NCBI RefSeq assembly: GCF_020024835.1
Contig: NZ_JAHHTD010000002.1
Location: 1 to 64,000, forward strand
Source: Campylobacter sp.
Lineage (GTDB): Bacteria; Campylobacterota; Campylobacteria; Campylobacterales; Campylobacteraceae
Direction of reading: 5' to 3'
Length of the DNA stretch: 64,000 bases
The translations under genes and the position numbers were made by a program. Positions 1-9,778 of the stretch are shown here, piece after piece (position 1 is the stretch's first letter; every line of letters starts with the position of its first letter). Below the pieces are notes generated by a model, which saw nothing but the letters and a program-made list of their open reading frames with translations, ran no database searches and had not been told where the DNA came from.

Positions 1-213
1 AGAAAATACCATATTAATACTTACAACACCATCTAATTGTTCTAAATTTCTATAAGCTTGTAATTCATTGTCTAAATTATCACTTTCAATGATTACAATA
101 ATTTTTTCCTCATGTATTAACTCTATACTACAAAAAGGAATTTTTTCGATTTTTTTCTTAAGAGAGGCAACTTGCTCTCTTTTAGATAAAATTAAGACAC
201 TAGAAAGATTCAT
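1..213 (-). CDS. napD: NapD, nitrate reductase maturation chaperone (partial)
   Basis: The reading frame starts at 213 (MNLSSVLILSKREQ) and runs off the window start after 71 residues, so the C-terminus is missing. NapD is a small cytoplasmic chaperone that binds the Tat signal peptide of NapA and holds it back until the molybdenum cofactor is inserted. The ferredoxin-like NapD pattern is visible: an early SSVLIL strand and a later EQLDGVVSINMVF strand. It overlaps the end of napL by 14 bases and is the last visible gene of the nap operon, the expected Campylobacter place. The identification rests on position and this fold pattern and is fairly secure. Confidence 0.85.
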   Translation of the reverse strand, partial: MNLSSVLILSKREQVASLKKKIEKIPFCSIELIHEEKIIVIIESDNLDNELQAYRNLEQLDGVVSINMVFS

Positions 214-1126
214 TGATACTCCAAAATATTATCGTATTTTCAAAACCTGCACTTATAAGCTCATTATCACCCAAAAATATAAGATATTCTAACAAAAAAT
301 TTTTATTTTGAATTTTTTTTATTGTTTTAAAAGTTTTTGTATCTACTAATTCTATAATATTTTTTTCATTATCGCTAAAAGCAGCTATAGTGCCATTTTC
401 ATTTAAAGCACAAGCATAAATCAAAAAATCTCTTTCTAAAAATTTTTCATTATCATTTTTAATAATACCTAATTTCCTATCTGTACTGCAACTTACTATA
501 GTTTTGTTTTTGTAATCTAATTGATAGATATTATCTTTATGAATATTTTTATAACTTTTTATTTTTTGCCATTTACTTAAATCAAAAAGTATTATCTCTC
601 CACTTTCAAATCCAGCAACTAATGTTGTTTTGCTTTCATCTAAAACTACATCACTCAAACTTGAACTAGAAAAAGTAATTTTATTAATAATTTTCTTTGT
701 TTTTAATTCTAAAAGCTCGATACTAGAATCTAATGAAGCTAATAAAACAACCTCATCATTTAAAAATAACGCTTTCTTAACGCTATTATTTGGAAGTTGA
801 AAATCAAATATCATATCCTTTTTATAAATATTTAATTTTTTACTTCCAAAATCTCCTTCACTTAGAATTAATATCATACCATTTAGATAATCAATGCTAT
901 AAATTCTAGGTTCAGCATTAACTTCGTAAAAATTTTTAATCTTATCTAATTTAGCAATCAACTCTTTTTGTTTAGTTTTTATCAAAACACTTAAAATTTC
1001 TCCATTGTCTAATCCCAATAAGAGTCTTTCATCAATTAACTTCACTGCATTTAAGTTAGATTTTAGCTTTAATTCACTTGCAAATGCACAAATTCCAATT
1101 AGTAAGATTAAAAATATTTTTTTCAT
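200..1126 (-). CDS. napL: NapL, periplasmic beta-propeller-like Nap accessory protein
   Basis: The protein has 308 residues and opens with a signal peptide (MKKIFLILLIGICAFA), so it should be exported. The body is a series of short beta-strand repeats of WD40 or propeller type, for example near residues 170-200 (LVAGFESGEIILFDLSKW) and at the end (ISAGFENTIIFWSINESF). NapL is found in the nap operons of Campylobacter and Wolinella between napB and napD. It affects nitrate reductase activity in those organisms, but its molecular role is not settled. The start lies 3 bases after the napB stop. No catalytic residues are recognised; a scaffold role is only an inference from the fold. Confidence 0.82.
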   Translation of the reverse strand: MKKIFLILLIGICAFASELKLKSNLNAVKLIDERLLLGLDNGEILSVLIKTKQKELIAKLDKIKNFYEVNAEPRIYSIDYLNGMILILSEGDFGSKKLNIYKKDMIFDFQLPNNSVKKALFLNDEVVLLASLDSSIELLELKTKKIINKITFSSSSLSDVVLDESKTTLVAGFESGEIILFDLSKWQKIKSYKNIHKDNIYQLDYKNKTIVSCSTDRKLGIIKNDNEKFLERDFLIYACALNENGTIAAFSDNEKNIIELVDTKTFKTIKKIQNKNFLLEYLIFLGDNELISAGFENTIIFWSINESF

Positions 1127-1129
1127 CTT

Positions 1130-1648
1130 TTACTTAACGCCCTCATTTAAAACGTCTAAAAGATTAGATCTTTTCTTTGATTCCTCATTTTTAAATTTAG
1201 CTTTAAAATTATTTTCCACTAAAGGTTTTGCATTACTTTGTGGAACATGACATTGAGTGCAATTAAATCTAGCTTCACTAACCATATTTTTAGTGGATTT
1301 ATTCTTTCTAAAATCATAATAATGACTGCTTGGAATTGGTGTAGCACCAACATCTTTTGCAATAGATTGATCATGACAACTTAAGCAAATATTATTATCC
1401 TTAATTATAGGAAGCATATCCTCTAAAGTATGAGGAATTAGCGGTGGAGCATTCTCAAATGATCTTTCTATCAATACAGATTCACCAGCTGATGATTGAG
1501 AATATTTAACATCTAATAACTCTATATTTTCACTTTCTAAACTTGTTTTTCTTAAACCTAAATCTTTTGAATCAACACTCTTAACAGCAAAACCACATGC
1601 ACTTATTAAAATAGTAACCATCAAGAATAAAAAGATTTTATTTTTCAT
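1130..1648 (-). CDS. napB: NapB, diheme cytochrome c subunit of nitrate reductase
   Basis: The protein has 172 residues and passes electrons from the NapGH quinol oxidase to NapA in the periplasm. There are two heme c sites, CLSCH at 88-92 and CTQCH at 130-134, with histidines between them (HTLEDMLP, SSHYYDF) that could serve as distal ligands as in known NapB proteins. The N-terminal signal ends in the string LISAC at residues 14-18, which fits a lipobox, so the mature protein could be lipid-anchored. The gene overlaps the end of napH by 11 bases, which suggests translational coupling. The NapB call is firm; the lipoprotein reading is a prediction. Confidence 0.93.
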   Translation of the reverse strand: MKNKIFLFLMVTILISACGFAVKSVDSKDLGLRKTSLESENIELLDVKYSQSSAGESVLIERSFENAPPLIPHTLEDMLPIIKDNNICLSCHDQSIAKDVGATPIPSSHYYDFRKNKSTKNMVSEARFNCTQCHVPQSNAKPLVENNFKAKFKNEESKKRSNLLDVLNEGVK

Positions 1649-2429
1649 TTTCTCTCCTTATTTTTATTATATTAAAATCTAAAGCATCATCATTACAAAC
1701 ATCAATACATCTTCCACATCTTATACATTCACCAGATTTAACATCTTGCTTTTCTTTTCCTATCATCCAAAGCACTTGTTTTTCAGGACAAATTTGAATA
1801 CATTTATAGCATTTAGTGCATTTTTGCAAATCATATCTTACTTTTAAAAGTGAAAAATGAGATACTAAAGCCCAAAAAGCACCTAAAGGACAAAAATGAG
1901 AACACACAAATCTAGGACTTAAAAAAGTATCTATACAAAAAATAATCAATGCTACAAAAATCCAAGAAATTCCTCCAAATATAATCCCTCTTTGAATAAT
2001 ACCTATATAAGAAAATTCTTCAAATACAGGAAAAGAAAAAACTAAAGAAAAAACTAAAGAAAAAACCATCACGTAATAACGTAAATTTTTACTAACATTA
2101 ATTGTTTTTATCTGATTTGTATTTAATTTCATTCTAAAAAAATTAGCCAAATCTGTAATAATATTAATCGGACATACCCAAGCACAAAAGGCTCTTCCAG
2201 CAAAAATAGCATAAAATAAAAATACTATTAATGCCCCGATTAATACCATTAAATTTATCTGCAAACTTGCTAAAACAAGTTGTAAAAATGCAAAAGGATC
2301 GCTAAGTGGTATAGTAGAAAACACTTTAGAATAACTTAAATTTCCTTTTAAAACAAAATCAAATATATTAAAAGAAAACAAGCTTAAAATAGAAAATTGC
2401 ACAATTCTTCTTAAGATAAGATATTTCAT
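1638..2429 (-). CDS. napH: NapH, membrane iron-sulfur quinol dehydrogenase subunit
   Basis: The protein has 263 residues and about four membrane helices in its first 165 residues. It carries two CX3CP motifs facing the cytoplasm (CAWVCP and CSHFCP), then two 4Fe-4S ferredoxin clusters (CTKCYKCIQICP and CIRCGRCIDVC) near the C-terminus. With NapG it oxidises menaquinol and feeds electrons to NapB and NapA. No napC is present next to it, as is usual in Campylobacter, so NapGH is the probable sole electron entry encoded here. It overlaps napG by 4 bases and napB by 11. Confidence 0.94.
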   Translation of the reverse strand: MKYLILRRIVQFSILSLFSFNIFDFVLKGNLSYSKVFSTIPLSDPFAFLQLVLASLQINLMVLIGALIVFLFYAIFAGRAFCAWVCPINIITDLANFFRMKLNTNQIKTINVSKNLRYYVMVFSLVFSLVFSFPVFEEFSYIGIIQRGIIFGGISWIFVALIIFCIDTFLSPRFVCSHFCPLGAFWALVSHFSLLKVRYDLQKCTKCYKCIQICPEKQVLWMIGKEKQDVKSGECIRCGRCIDVCNDDALDFNIIKIRRENEK

Positions 2430-3175
2430 AACAACTCTCCATTATTAAGGTAATTTTTAGCCTTACCATTATCAAACTTCTTTTTAGTATCTACATCTTG
2501 TAAGCGTTTTTCATCTTTTTCATCCCAACCTTTGATATAATTATCTCCTGCTTTTCCTAAAACAAAATTTCTAGGTAAAACTTTAATGGCTGCTTTTTGA
2601 GTAATACAGGCTTTTTCGCAAATTCCACAACCTACGCAAATTTCATAATCTACAACAGGAAGTAAAAGTGCATGTTTTGCGGTTCTTTCATTGCGTTTTA
2701 ATTCTAATTTTAGGGCCTGATCTATCAAAGGACAGGCTCTATAACAAGCATCACATTGAATACCCCAATAAGCCACACAACTAGCACTATCGATAATAGC
2801 TATACCCATTTTGGTTTTATAAATTCCATCTTTTTGCTCTAAATATTTGTAATCTAGTGCATTAGTAGGACAATCTCTAATACAAGGAATATCTTCACAT
2901 AATCTACACGGATTTTTTCTAGCAACAAAAAAAGGAGTGCCATTTTGAGGAGAATCTTGCAAAGTAGCTAATTTCAAAATATCATAAGGACAAGCCTTTA
3001 CGCAAAGTCCGCATCTTATACATTTTGATAAAAATTCTTTTTCATTATCAGCTCCAGGAGGTCTTAAAAAATATTCCTGATTAGCACTAAAAGCTAAACT
3101 TGCTAAAAATGCACTACCGCTACTTATGCACAAAAGTTTAAATGCAAAAGCTAAAAACTCTCTTCTATTGTTCAT
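2426..3175 (-). CDS. napG: NapG, periplasmic iron-sulfur electron transfer protein
   Basis: The protein has 249 residues and a Tat signal peptide (NNRREFLAFAFKLL), so it is exported folded with its clusters. Four cysteine sets for 4Fe-4S clusters are visible: CIRCGLCVKACP at 52-63, CRLCEDIPCIRDCP, CDACYRACP and CVGCGICEKACITQ. NapG works with NapH in quinol oxidation for nitrate reduction. It starts 3 bases after the napA stop, with its ribosome binding site inside the napA end. The arrangement napA-napG-napH is that of other Campylobacter. Confidence 0.95.
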   Translation of the reverse strand: MNNRREFLAFAFKLLCISSGSAFLASLAFSANQEYFLRPPGADNEKEFLSKCIRCGLCVKACPYDILKLATLQDSPQNGTPFFVARKNPCRLCEDIPCIRDCPTNALDYKYLEQKDGIYKTKMGIAIIDSASCVAYWGIQCDACYRACPLIDQALKLELKRNERTAKHALLLPVVDYEICVGCGICEKACITQKAAIKVLPRNFVLGKAGDNYIKGWDEKDEKRLQDVDTKKKFDNGKAKNYLNNGELL

Positions 3176-3178
3176 TTG

Positions 3179-5953
3179 TTATGCTTTAGTAATTTTTACA
3201 GCACATTTTTTAAAATCAGTTTGATTAGACAATGGGCAAGTTGCATCAAGTGTAACTTTATTAATATACACATTTTCATCAAACCAAGGAACATACACAA
3301 GACCTTTTGAAGGTTTATTTCTACCACGAAAATCTACTCGTGCTTTAACTTTTCCACGACGTGATTCTACCCATACAACATCACCTTGATTAATTTGCAT
3401 ATTTTTAGCATCATCTTCATTCATATAACAAAGTGCTTCAGGAACTGCACGAAAAAGCTCTGGAACCCTCATAGTCATAGTGCCACTATGCCAATGCTCT
3501 AAAACTCTACCAGTAGATAACCAAAATGGATATTCTTTATTTGGTCTTTCAGGAGCCTTCATAAATGGCCTAAAGAAAATTTTAACTTTATTTTTTAAGC
3601 TATATTTTTCAGTTGTTTGAGGTGCTAGTAAATTTCCTTTTGGTAATTCTTTAGCAAAGCTTCCATAAAAAGCAAAATCAGATTCTGGATTAGCTTTTTT
3701 AGCATAATAATCAAATTTTGTATTAAATCTCCATTGAGTTTCCTTGCCATTTACTACAGGCCATCTTAAACCTCTTACTTTATGATAAGTATCAAAATCA
3801 GCTAAATCGTGTCCATGTCCTAAACCAAATTTACGATATTCTTCCCATAAATATTTTTGAACAAAAAAGCCATAGCCTTTAAATTCCTCTCCATCACTAC
3901 CTATAACTTTTCTTTCATCTCCAAGAACTTCAGAATTATCAAAACCCTTTGCGATACTATCTTCAGCTTTAAATGTTTTTGCTTCATCATTAGCAAATAA
4001 TACATCATACAACGAATCATCTTCATTATAGCCCATCGCCTTAGCTTCCTCTAAAACATTTGGCAAAATAACCTTATCATTGACTTTTCTTTCACCCCAA
4101 ACTTCTTTTAATTTAAAGCGTTTTGCAAATTCCATAATTTGCCAAGTATCACTCATAGCCTCACCTACAGGCAAAACTTGTTGTTTCCAATGCTGAGTTC
4201 TTCTTTCTGCATTACCATAAGCTCCCCATTTTTCATAAATCATAGCACTTGGTAAAATTAAATCTGCCACTTTAGCACTAATTCCTGGATAACAATCACT
4301 TACGACAATAAAATTATCCATATTTCTAGCTGCATTTATCCAGTGATTTGCATTTGCTGTATTTTGCCACGGATTATTTACTTGCACCCAAATAAATTTA
4401 ATCTTTCCATCTTCTAAATCTCTCATAATCTTCAAATACGGAGAACCTGGTTTTGGATTGATTGTATTTGCTGGTACTTTCCAAATTTTTTCAGAAATTT
4501 CTCTATGCTTAGCATTTGCAACCACCATATCAGCTGGAAGACGATGAGAAAATGTCCCTACTTCTCTTGCTGTCCCACAGGCACTTGGTTGTCCAGTAAG
4601 AGAAAAGGCTCCACTACCTGGTTTTGCTTGTTTGCCCAATAAAAAATGCACCATATAAGCTTGTTCATTTACCCAAGAACCGCGTGTATGTTGGTTAAAT
4701 CCCATAGTCCAAAAACTAACAACTTTTCTATTTTTTTCAATATACAAATTTGCTAATTCTTGCAATTTATTTTTAAATTCTTCTATGCTTTCATCATCAT
4801 TACCTTTTGCTACTTTAGCCACATAATCAAGCGTATAAGGCTCTAATGCTTTTTTAAAGTCTTCAAAAGAAATTTCCCAATGTATGCCGGATTTATCTTG
4901 ATGTTTCATTTCAAATTTATCGCCTGCTTTTACTCCTAAATAAGCTAAAGATACAGCTTCTTCATCATCTAAAATAATCTCATTTTGCTTAGCAACCGTA
5001 TCTTTTTCACTTGCTTTAAATTTAGGATGATTAGGATTATTTCTCATTCCATAACCAATATCAGCATATCCTGTTGCAAATATACAATGTTTATTAACAA
5101 AATCTTTATCTATAGCTTCTGGATGATTATAAACAATTTCTCTTGCTATATAATTCCAAATAGCTAAATCAGTATTTGGCTTAAAGATAATTTCAGTATC
5201 AGCTATATGAGAAGTTCTATTTGAAAAAGTTGATAAATTTATTATTTTTACTTTATCTAAATTACTTAACTTCCTATCACTTACTCTTGACCATAAGATC
5301 GGATGCATTTCAGCCATATTTGCACCCCACGTAATTATAGTATCTGTAAGTTCTATATCATCATAACAACCAGAAGGTTCATCAACTCCAAAAGTTTGCA
5401 TAAAACCAACGACTGCAGAGGCCATACAATGACGTGCATTTGGATCAATATTATTTGATCTAAAGCCAGCCTTTACAAGTTTAGCAGCGGCATATCCTTC
5501 TTGAATAGTGTATTGACCACTTGCAAAAATTCCAATACCCTCAACTCCTTTTTCTTCATATGCTTTTTTAAATTGCTTTTCCATTTCATCAAAGGCCCTC
5601 TGCCAAGAAACTTGTTGAAATTTTCCTTTTTTATCAAATTCACCTTTAGCATTTAAACGAAGCAAAGGAGTAACTAAGCGGTCTTCTCCATACATAATTT
5701 TTGCATTAAAATAACCCTTAATACAATTTAATCCACGATTAACTGGAGCTGCAGGATCTCCCTTTACAGCAACGATTTTGCCATCTAAACTTGCAACCAA
5801 TATCCCACATCCTGTACCACAAAATCTACAAACAGCTTTATCCCAACGCCATTTATTTTCTGTATTTGCAAGTACATTACTTGGAACACTAAGACCTGCA
5901 ACACCGCAAGCACTAGCAATAGCGGTATTTTTTATGAAGTCTCTTCTGTTCAT
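3179..5953 (-). CDS. napA: NapA, periplasmic nitrate reductase catalytic subunit
   Basis: NapA reduces nitrate to nitrite at a bis-MGD molybdenum centre in the periplasm. I place the start at 5953 ([13 protein letters not shown]), giving 924 residues, because a strong ribosome binding site AAGGGG precedes it and the twin-arginine signal then begins at the N-terminus; an ATG at 6010 would put 19 odd residues before the Tat motif. The 4Fe-4S ligands are C42, C45, C49 and C77 (CRFCGTGCG), and the expected molybdenum ligand is C176 in ARHCMASA. It is the first gene of the nap operon. Length and motifs match Campylobacter NapA. Confidence 0.97.
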   Translation of the reverse strand: MNRRDFIKNTAIASACGVAGLSVPSNVLANTENKWRWDKAVCRFCGTGCGILVASLDGKIVAVKGDPAAPVNRGLNCIKGYFNAKIMYGEDRLVTPLLRLNAKGEFDKKGKFQQVSWQRAFDEMEKQFKKAYEEKGVEGIGIFASGQYTIQEGYAAAKLVKAGFRSNNIDPNARHCMASAVVGFMQTFGVDEPSGCYDDIELTDTIITWGANMAEMHPILWSRVSDRKLSNLDKVKIINLSTFSNRTSHIADTEIIFKPNTDLAIWNYIAREIVYNHPEAIDKDFVNKHCIFATGYADIGYGMRNNPNHPKFKASEKDTVAKQNEIILDDEEAVSLAYLGVKAGDKFEMKHQDKSGIHWEISFEDFKKALEPYTLDYVAKVAKGNDDESIEEFKNKLQELANLYIEKNRKVVSFWTMGFNQHTRGSWVNEQAYMVHFLLGKQAKPGSGAFSLTGQPSACGTAREVGTFSHRLPADMVVANAKHREISEKIWKVPANTINPKPGSPYLKIMRDLEDGKIKFIWVQVNNPWQNTANANHWINAARNMDNFIVVSDCYPGISAKVADLILPSAMIYEKWGAYGNAERRTQHWKQQVLPVGEAMSDTWQIMEFAKRFKLKEVWGERKVNDKVILPNVLEEAKAMGYNEDDSLYDVLFANDEAKTFKAEDSIAKGFDNSEVLGDERKVIGSDGEEFKGYGFFVQKYLWEEYRKFGLGHGHDLADFDTYHKVRGLRWPVVNGKETQWRFNTKFDYYAKKANPESDFAFYGSFAKELPKGNLLAPQTTEKYSLKNKVKIFFRPFMKAPERPNKEYPFWLSTGRVLEHWHSGTMTMRVPELFRAVPEALCYMNEDDAKNMQINQGDVVWVESRRGKVKARVDFRGRNKPSKGLVYVPWFDENVYINKVTLDATCPLSNQTDFKKCAVKITKA

Positions 5954-6010
5954 CGTATCCCCTTCATTATTATTATTGTGCATACTTTTAATAAGTAACA
6001 CATATGCCAT

Positions 6011-6019
6011 ATTATCACA
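6011..6019 (-). promoter_or_regulatory. Possible napA promoter, extended -10
   Basis: Read on the minus strand the sequence is TGTGATAAT, an extended -10 element about 58 bases before the chosen napA start. A second TATAAT lies further upstream (6036-6041 on the minus strand). Either could serve, and the choice is uncertain. Confidence 0.35.
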
Positions 6020-6108
6020 TTTATATTAAAAATAAATTATAAAAGGAATATTTTTAAAATCTTATATTTAGGATATATTTAGTATTTTTTAGAATCAATA
6101 AGCATATT

Positions 6109-6134
6109 AAAACGCTAATTTATTTTAGCGTTTT
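6109..6134 (-). terminator. flgG terminator hairpin
   Basis: Ten-base arms AAAACGCTAA and TTAGCGTTTT are separated by six bases. The stem overlaps the flgG stop codon at 6125-6127. It separates flgG from the downstream nap operon on the same strand. There is no long U run after it, so efficiency is uncertain. Confidence 0.6.
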
Positions 6135-6919
6135 AATTGATTTACTATGCCAAGCATATCATCACTTGTTGTGATAGCTTTAGAGCCAGCCTCATAAGCT
6201 CTTTGTCCTGTAATTAAATCTGTCATTTCTTCTACAAGTTGCACATTACTAAGCTCCACAAAGCCATGCTTTATAGTAGAAAATCCATTTTCACCTGCAA
6301 TTCCCGCAATAGGCGCACCGCTTGCATCAGTTTCTACCAAAAGATTATCTCCAAGTGCGTGCAAACCAGCAGGATTAATAAAATTTACAAGCTCTATTTG
6401 TCCTATTTGAGTTTCAGCTGTATTTCCTGGTTGGATAACTGAAATAGTTCCATCAGTTGCGACATTAATTGCGGTTGCATCTTCTGGAATTGTCATTTCA
6501 GGTAAAAGTCTATACCCATCAGAATTTACTATATTGCCTTCAGCATCTTTTGTAAATTGTCCATTTCTAGTATAAGCAATAGTTCCATCTGGCATTTGAA
6601 TTTGAAAAAATCCGTTATTTCCAGCTATAGCCATATCAAGGCCTGAAGTTGAAGTTTGTTTTAAACTACCTACACTAAAAATTTTACTAATTGCAGTCAC
6701 TCTAGAACCAAGTCCTACTTCTATACCACTTGGGTGTTTAGTTGTGCTTGAAGTTGATGTTCCAGCATATTTCATAGTTTGATACATTAAATCTGCAAAT
6801 TCAGCACGAGATTTCTTGTAGCCCACAGTATTCACATTTGAAATATTATTTGAAGTTACATCAATTTGAGTTTGTTGCGATACCATCCCTGATGCCGCTG
6901 TATATAAAGACCTTAACAT
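6125..6919 (-). CDS. flgG: FlgG, flagellar distal rod protein
   Basis: The protein has 264 residues and forms the distal rod of the flagellar basal body. The N-terminal rod-family signature is clear (LYTAASGMVSQQTQIDV, then NNISNVNTVGYKK), as is the C-terminal helix (TGQRAYEAGSKAITTSDDML) that packs with it. It lies 18 bases after flgG2 on the same strand and should share its sigma-54 promoter. There is no cleavable signal peptide, as expected for a substrate of the flagellar export apparatus. Confidence 0.96.
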   Translation of the reverse strand: MLRSLYTAASGMVSQQTQIDVTSNNISNVNTVGYKKSRAEFADLMYQTMKYAGTSTSSTTKHPSGIEVGLGSRVTAISKIFSVGSLKQTSTSGLDMAIAGNNGFFQIQMPDGTIAYTRNGQFTKDAEGNIVNSDGYRLLPEMTIPEDATAINVATDGTISVIQPGNTAETQIGQIELVNFINPAGLHALGDNLLVETDASGAPIAGIAGENGFSTIKHGFVELSNVQLVEEMTDLITGQRAYEAGSKAITTSDDMLGIVNQLKR

Positions 6920-6937
6920 TTATCTATCCTTAGAATT

Positions 6938-7747
6938 TTATTTAACACTTGCTAGTTTATTAATGGCTTCTTGATTTAAATCATCCATATGAGAAGTCAT
7001 AACCTTTTGATACATCTCAACCATTCTATTTGCTTCTATTAAGCCAACCATTTCAGAAACAGGATTGACATTAGAACCTTGAGTAAAACCTTGCTTAATA
7101 GCACTTGAATTTTGTAAATCCCTTATTTTTTTTATATCCACCTTATACATATTATCGCCATCTTTTTGTAAATCTCTTAAATCATCAACTTGAGCTACAA
7201 ATAATCTTGCAATATTTTGATTAGCAGTGCTTATAATCCCATTTTTATCCACATTAACAAAAGAAGTAATATTGCCAATACGAATCCCATCATTTTCTGG
7301 ATTATTAAAATAATCACTACTTAAAACCTTATATCCTTGACGATTAACTAAATATCCCTCCTCATTAAGTTGAAAATTTCCATCTTGACTTAATCTTACT
7401 TCACCATTATTAGTTTTAATAAGATAAAAAGTATCTTCTCGTGTCAAAGCAAGATCTAAAGGATTATGGGTCATTTTCATTGAGCCAACACTAAAATTTG
7501 TATATACATGATTAACTTGAGGAACTCTATCTATAGTAGTATTAACAAATCGTGCTGCATCTTTTGTGTGATTTTCTATAGGTAATTCATCTTGGGTTTC
7601 TTTAAAAATCCTCTTAAAATCTGCAATAACAACATTATCTCTTTTGTAGCCACTAGTATTAACATTAGCAAGATTATTAGTAACAACATCAAGACGATTA
7701 AATTGTGTTACCATAGCACCAGTAGCTTGATAATATCCATTTTGCAT
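6938..7747 (-). CDS. flgG2: FlgG2/FlgF-like flagellar proximal rod protein
   Basis: This is a flagellar basal-body rod protein of the FlgF/FlgG family, called flgG2 in Campylobacter. I choose the ATG at 7747 (MQNGYYQATGAMV, 269 residues). The AGGA ribosome binding site is immediately next to the ATG at 7753 but six bases before this one. The rod signatures are NNLANVNTSGYKRD near the N-terminus and EANRMVEMYQKVMTSH near the C-terminus. A sigma-54 promoter lies upstream, which fits a middle-class flagellar gene. Whether it acts strictly as FlgF is inferred from its position before flgG. Confidence 0.92.
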   Translation of the reverse strand: MQNGYYQATGAMVTQFNRLDVVTNNLANVNTSGYKRDNVVIADFKRIFKETQDELPIENHTKDAARFVNTTIDRVPQVNHVYTNFSVGSMKMTHNPLDLALTREDTFYLIKTNNGEVRLSQDGNFQLNEEGYLVNRQGYKVLSSDYFNNPENDGIRIGNITSFVNVDKNGIISTANQNIARLFVAQVDDLRDLQKDGDNMYKVDIKKIRDLQNSSAIKQGFTQGSNVNPVSEMVGLIEANRMVEMYQKVMTSHMDDLNQEAINKLASVK

Positions 7748-7784
7748 TGTCATTCCTAAAAATTAAAGTATTTTTGACACTAAA

Positions 7785-7800
7785 AGCAACATTTGTTCCA
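7785..7800 (-). promoter_or_regulatory. Sigma-54 promoter of flgG2-flgG
   Basis: On the minus strand the site reads TGGAACAAATGTTGCT. The GG and GC dinucleotides are separated by exactly ten bases, the invariant sigma-54 spacing. It ends about 38 bases before the flgG2 start. In Campylobacter, RpoN with FlgSR drives rod and hook genes, so the assignment fits. Confidence 0.78.
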
Positions 7801-7849
7801 AAATAATTTTATTTGTTTTTAATTAATTTTTAGGAATACTGACAAGTTT

Positions 7850-7861
7850 TATACTATAAAT
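7850..7861 (+). promoter_or_regulatory. Possible rpoD promoter -10 region
   Basis: The sequence TATACTATAAAT offers one or two -10 hexamers 20-30 bases before the rpoD start, after a T-rich stretch. This matches the loose Campylobacter sigma-70 pattern. It is divergent from the flgG2 sigma-54 promoter. Confidence 0.4.
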
Positions 7862-7881
7862 TACCCTAAAGGATACTTCAA

Positions 7882-9747
7882 ATGGCTGGAGAAGCAAATA
7901 CCCTAGAAGAACTTTTTAAAGAGAATTCTAAGGATTATATCACATACGAAAAACTTGTCAAGTATTTAACCAAACTACCAAATGCTACTAGTGTAAAAAG
8001 AATTCGAGATTTAATGAGTAAGTATAAGGTAGAATTAGTTTCTTCAGCTGAAATTGCAAAAAAACGCAATCTTGAAGAAGCAAAAAAACTACAAGAAGAA
8101 AAGCAAAAATTACAAGATACAAGTTTAGAAAATGAATTTGATTTAGCCAATGAAAATGACTTATTAGAATGGAGTAGATCAGACTCTCCTGTGCGAATGT
8201 ATTTAAGAGAAATGGGACAAATTTCGCTTTTAAACAAAGATGAAGAGGTAGAAATTTCCAAAAAAATAGAACTTGGTGAAGATATTATCATTGATGCATT
8301 TTGCTCTGTACCTTATTTAATTGATTTTATACTTGATTATAAAGAACCTTTGATTAATAGAGAAAGAAGAGTTAAAGAGCTTTTTAAAAGCTTTGAAAAT
8401 GATGATAAAAATGATGATGAAATAGACACTGAAGAAGAAATTGAAGAAAATGAAGAAAGTGATTTTGCTAACGATAAAAAAATTAAAAAAATAAGTAAAA
8501 AAGAAGATGAAAGAACCTTAAAAGTTGTAGAAAGTTTCAAAGCCTTAGAAAAAGCAAAAAAAGAATGGTTAAAAACTATCTCTACAATTAGCGCTGAAAA
8601 AAATGAAGATAATTTACTAGATAAACTAATAATAGCTTTTAAGAAAAATATATTAAAAGAAAAACTTATGAATTTAGGTCCAACCTCAAAACTCATATCA
8701 GAGATAGTAAAATCAATGGAAACTGCCTTAAAAAGTGATGAGGAATTTGACAAAGAACTCAAGCGTCTAGAGTATCGATTGCCGATGTTTTCAGAAGAAT
8801 TAAAACAAAGACATGCAGATATCTTAAAAGATATCACTAAACTTAGCAAAGAAGAAATAGCCGAACGTGCTTTAGAAACAACTATGGTTAGTACTTATAT
8901 GGAAATAAAAAAACTCATACAAACAAAAGAAGCTAGCCAAAACTCTTTTGATTTAGAAAAAGATCAACTAAAAGAAATTTTAGAACAAATTAAACGTGGT
9001 AAAAAAATTTCTGATGAAGCAAAAACTAGAATGGCTAAATCAAATTTACGACTAGTAGTCAGTATAGCAAAAAGATACACTAATCGAGGTTTGCCTTTTT
9101 TAGATTTAATTCAAGAAGGTAATATTGGCTTAATGAAAGCGGTTGATAAGTTTGAATATAAACGAGGTTATAAATTTTCAACTTACGCTACTTGGTGGAT
9201 ACGACAAGCTATTTCAAGAGCTATAGCAGATCAAGCAAGAACTATAAGAATTCCTATTCATATGATAGAAACTATCAATCAAATAAATAAAATTATTCGC
9301 GAATATTTGCAAAAAGAAGGTAAAGAACCTGATGTTAATATTATTGCCAAGGAAGTAAATTTAAGCATAGACAAAGTTAAACAAGTTATAAAAATTACTA
9401 AAGAACCTATTTCTTTAGAAGCTCCTATTAGCAATGAAGATGATGGTAAATTTGGAGACTTTGTAGAAGATCGAACTTCACTTTCGCCAATGGATCATAT
9501 TTTAAAAGATGATCTAAAAGAACAAATTGATGAAGTTTTAGATCAATTAAACGATAGAGAAAAAGCAGTTATTAGAATGCGTTTTGGATTAATGGATGAT
9601 GAAAGTGATAGAACTTTAGAAGAAATAGGCAAAGAACTTAATGTAACAAGAGAAAGAGTTAGACAAATAGAAAGCTCTGCTATCAAAAAACTCAAACATC
9701 CTAAAGTTGGTAGAAAATTAAAAAATTATATTGAAGGTTGGAAATAA
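7882..9747 (+). CDS. rpoD: RpoD, primary sigma factor sigma-70
   Basis: The protein has 621 residues and directs RNA polymerase to housekeeping promoters. Visible parts are the N-terminal region 1.1-like segment, region 1.2 ([16 protein letters not shown]), a large acidic non-conserved insert around residues 175-220 rich in D, E and K, region 2 ([20 protein letters not shown] and [19 protein letters not shown]), region 3, and region 4 with its helix-turn-helix ([16 protein letters not shown]). The ribosome binding site is AAAGGA. The gene stands alone between a divergent flagellar operon and convergent ppk. Confidence 0.98.
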   Translation: MAGEANTLEELFKENSKDYITYEKLVKYLTKLPNATSVKRIRDLMSKYKVELVSSAEIAKKRNLEEAKKLQEEKQKLQDTSLENEFDLANENDLLEWSRSDSPVRMYLREMGQISLLNKDEEVEISKKIELGEDIIIDAFCSVPYLIDFILDYKEPLINRERRVKELFKSFENDDKNDDEIDTEEEIEENEESDFANDKKIKKISKKEDERTLKVVESFKALEKAKKEWLKTISTISAEKNEDNLLDKLIIAFKKNILKEKLMNLGPTSKLISEIVKSMETALKSDEEFDKELKRLEYRLPMFSEELKQRHADILKDITKLSKEEIAERALETTMVSTYMEIKKLIQTKEASQNSFDLEKDQLKEILEQIKRGKKISDEAKTRMAKSNLRLVVSIAKRYTNRGLPFLDLIQEGNIGLMKAVDKFEYKRGYKFSTYATWWIRQAISRAIADQARTIRIPIHMIETINQINKIIREYLQKEGKEPDVNIIAKEVNLSIDKVKQVIKITKEPISLEAPISNEDDGKFGDFVEDRTSLSPMDHILKDDLKEQIDEVLDQLNDREKAVIRMRFGLMDDESDRTLEEIGKELNVTRERVRQIESSAIKKLKHPKVGRKLKNYIEGWK

Positions 9748-9749
9748 AC

Positions 9750-9778
9750 AATTAATCCTTGTTTTACAAGGGTTAATT
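9750..9778. terminator. Bidirectional terminator between rpoD and ppk
   Basis: Thirteen-base arms AATTAATCCTTGT and ACAAGGGTTAATT with a TTT loop form a near-perfect palindrome with one T-G pairing. It lies between two convergent genes, and its right arm contains the ppk stop codon at 9773-9775. Confidence 0.75.

Noticed and set aside
5954..6010. Upstream ATG at 6010 as the napA start
   Set aside because: It would place 19 residues before the twin-arginine motif, while the ATG at 5953 has AAGGGG in front and gives the normal Tat signal.
8400..8520. Acidic and lysine-rich stretch in rpoD as a possible insertion
   Set aside because: Variable charged inserts between regions 1.2 and 2 are normal in primary sigma factors, and the frame is intact.
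8337..8849. Minus-strand open frame of 170 codons opposite rpoD
   Set aside because: It is rich in serine, leucine and phenylalanine, as expected from the complement of the lysine- and glutamate-rich sigma factor. No start signal or family match is seen.
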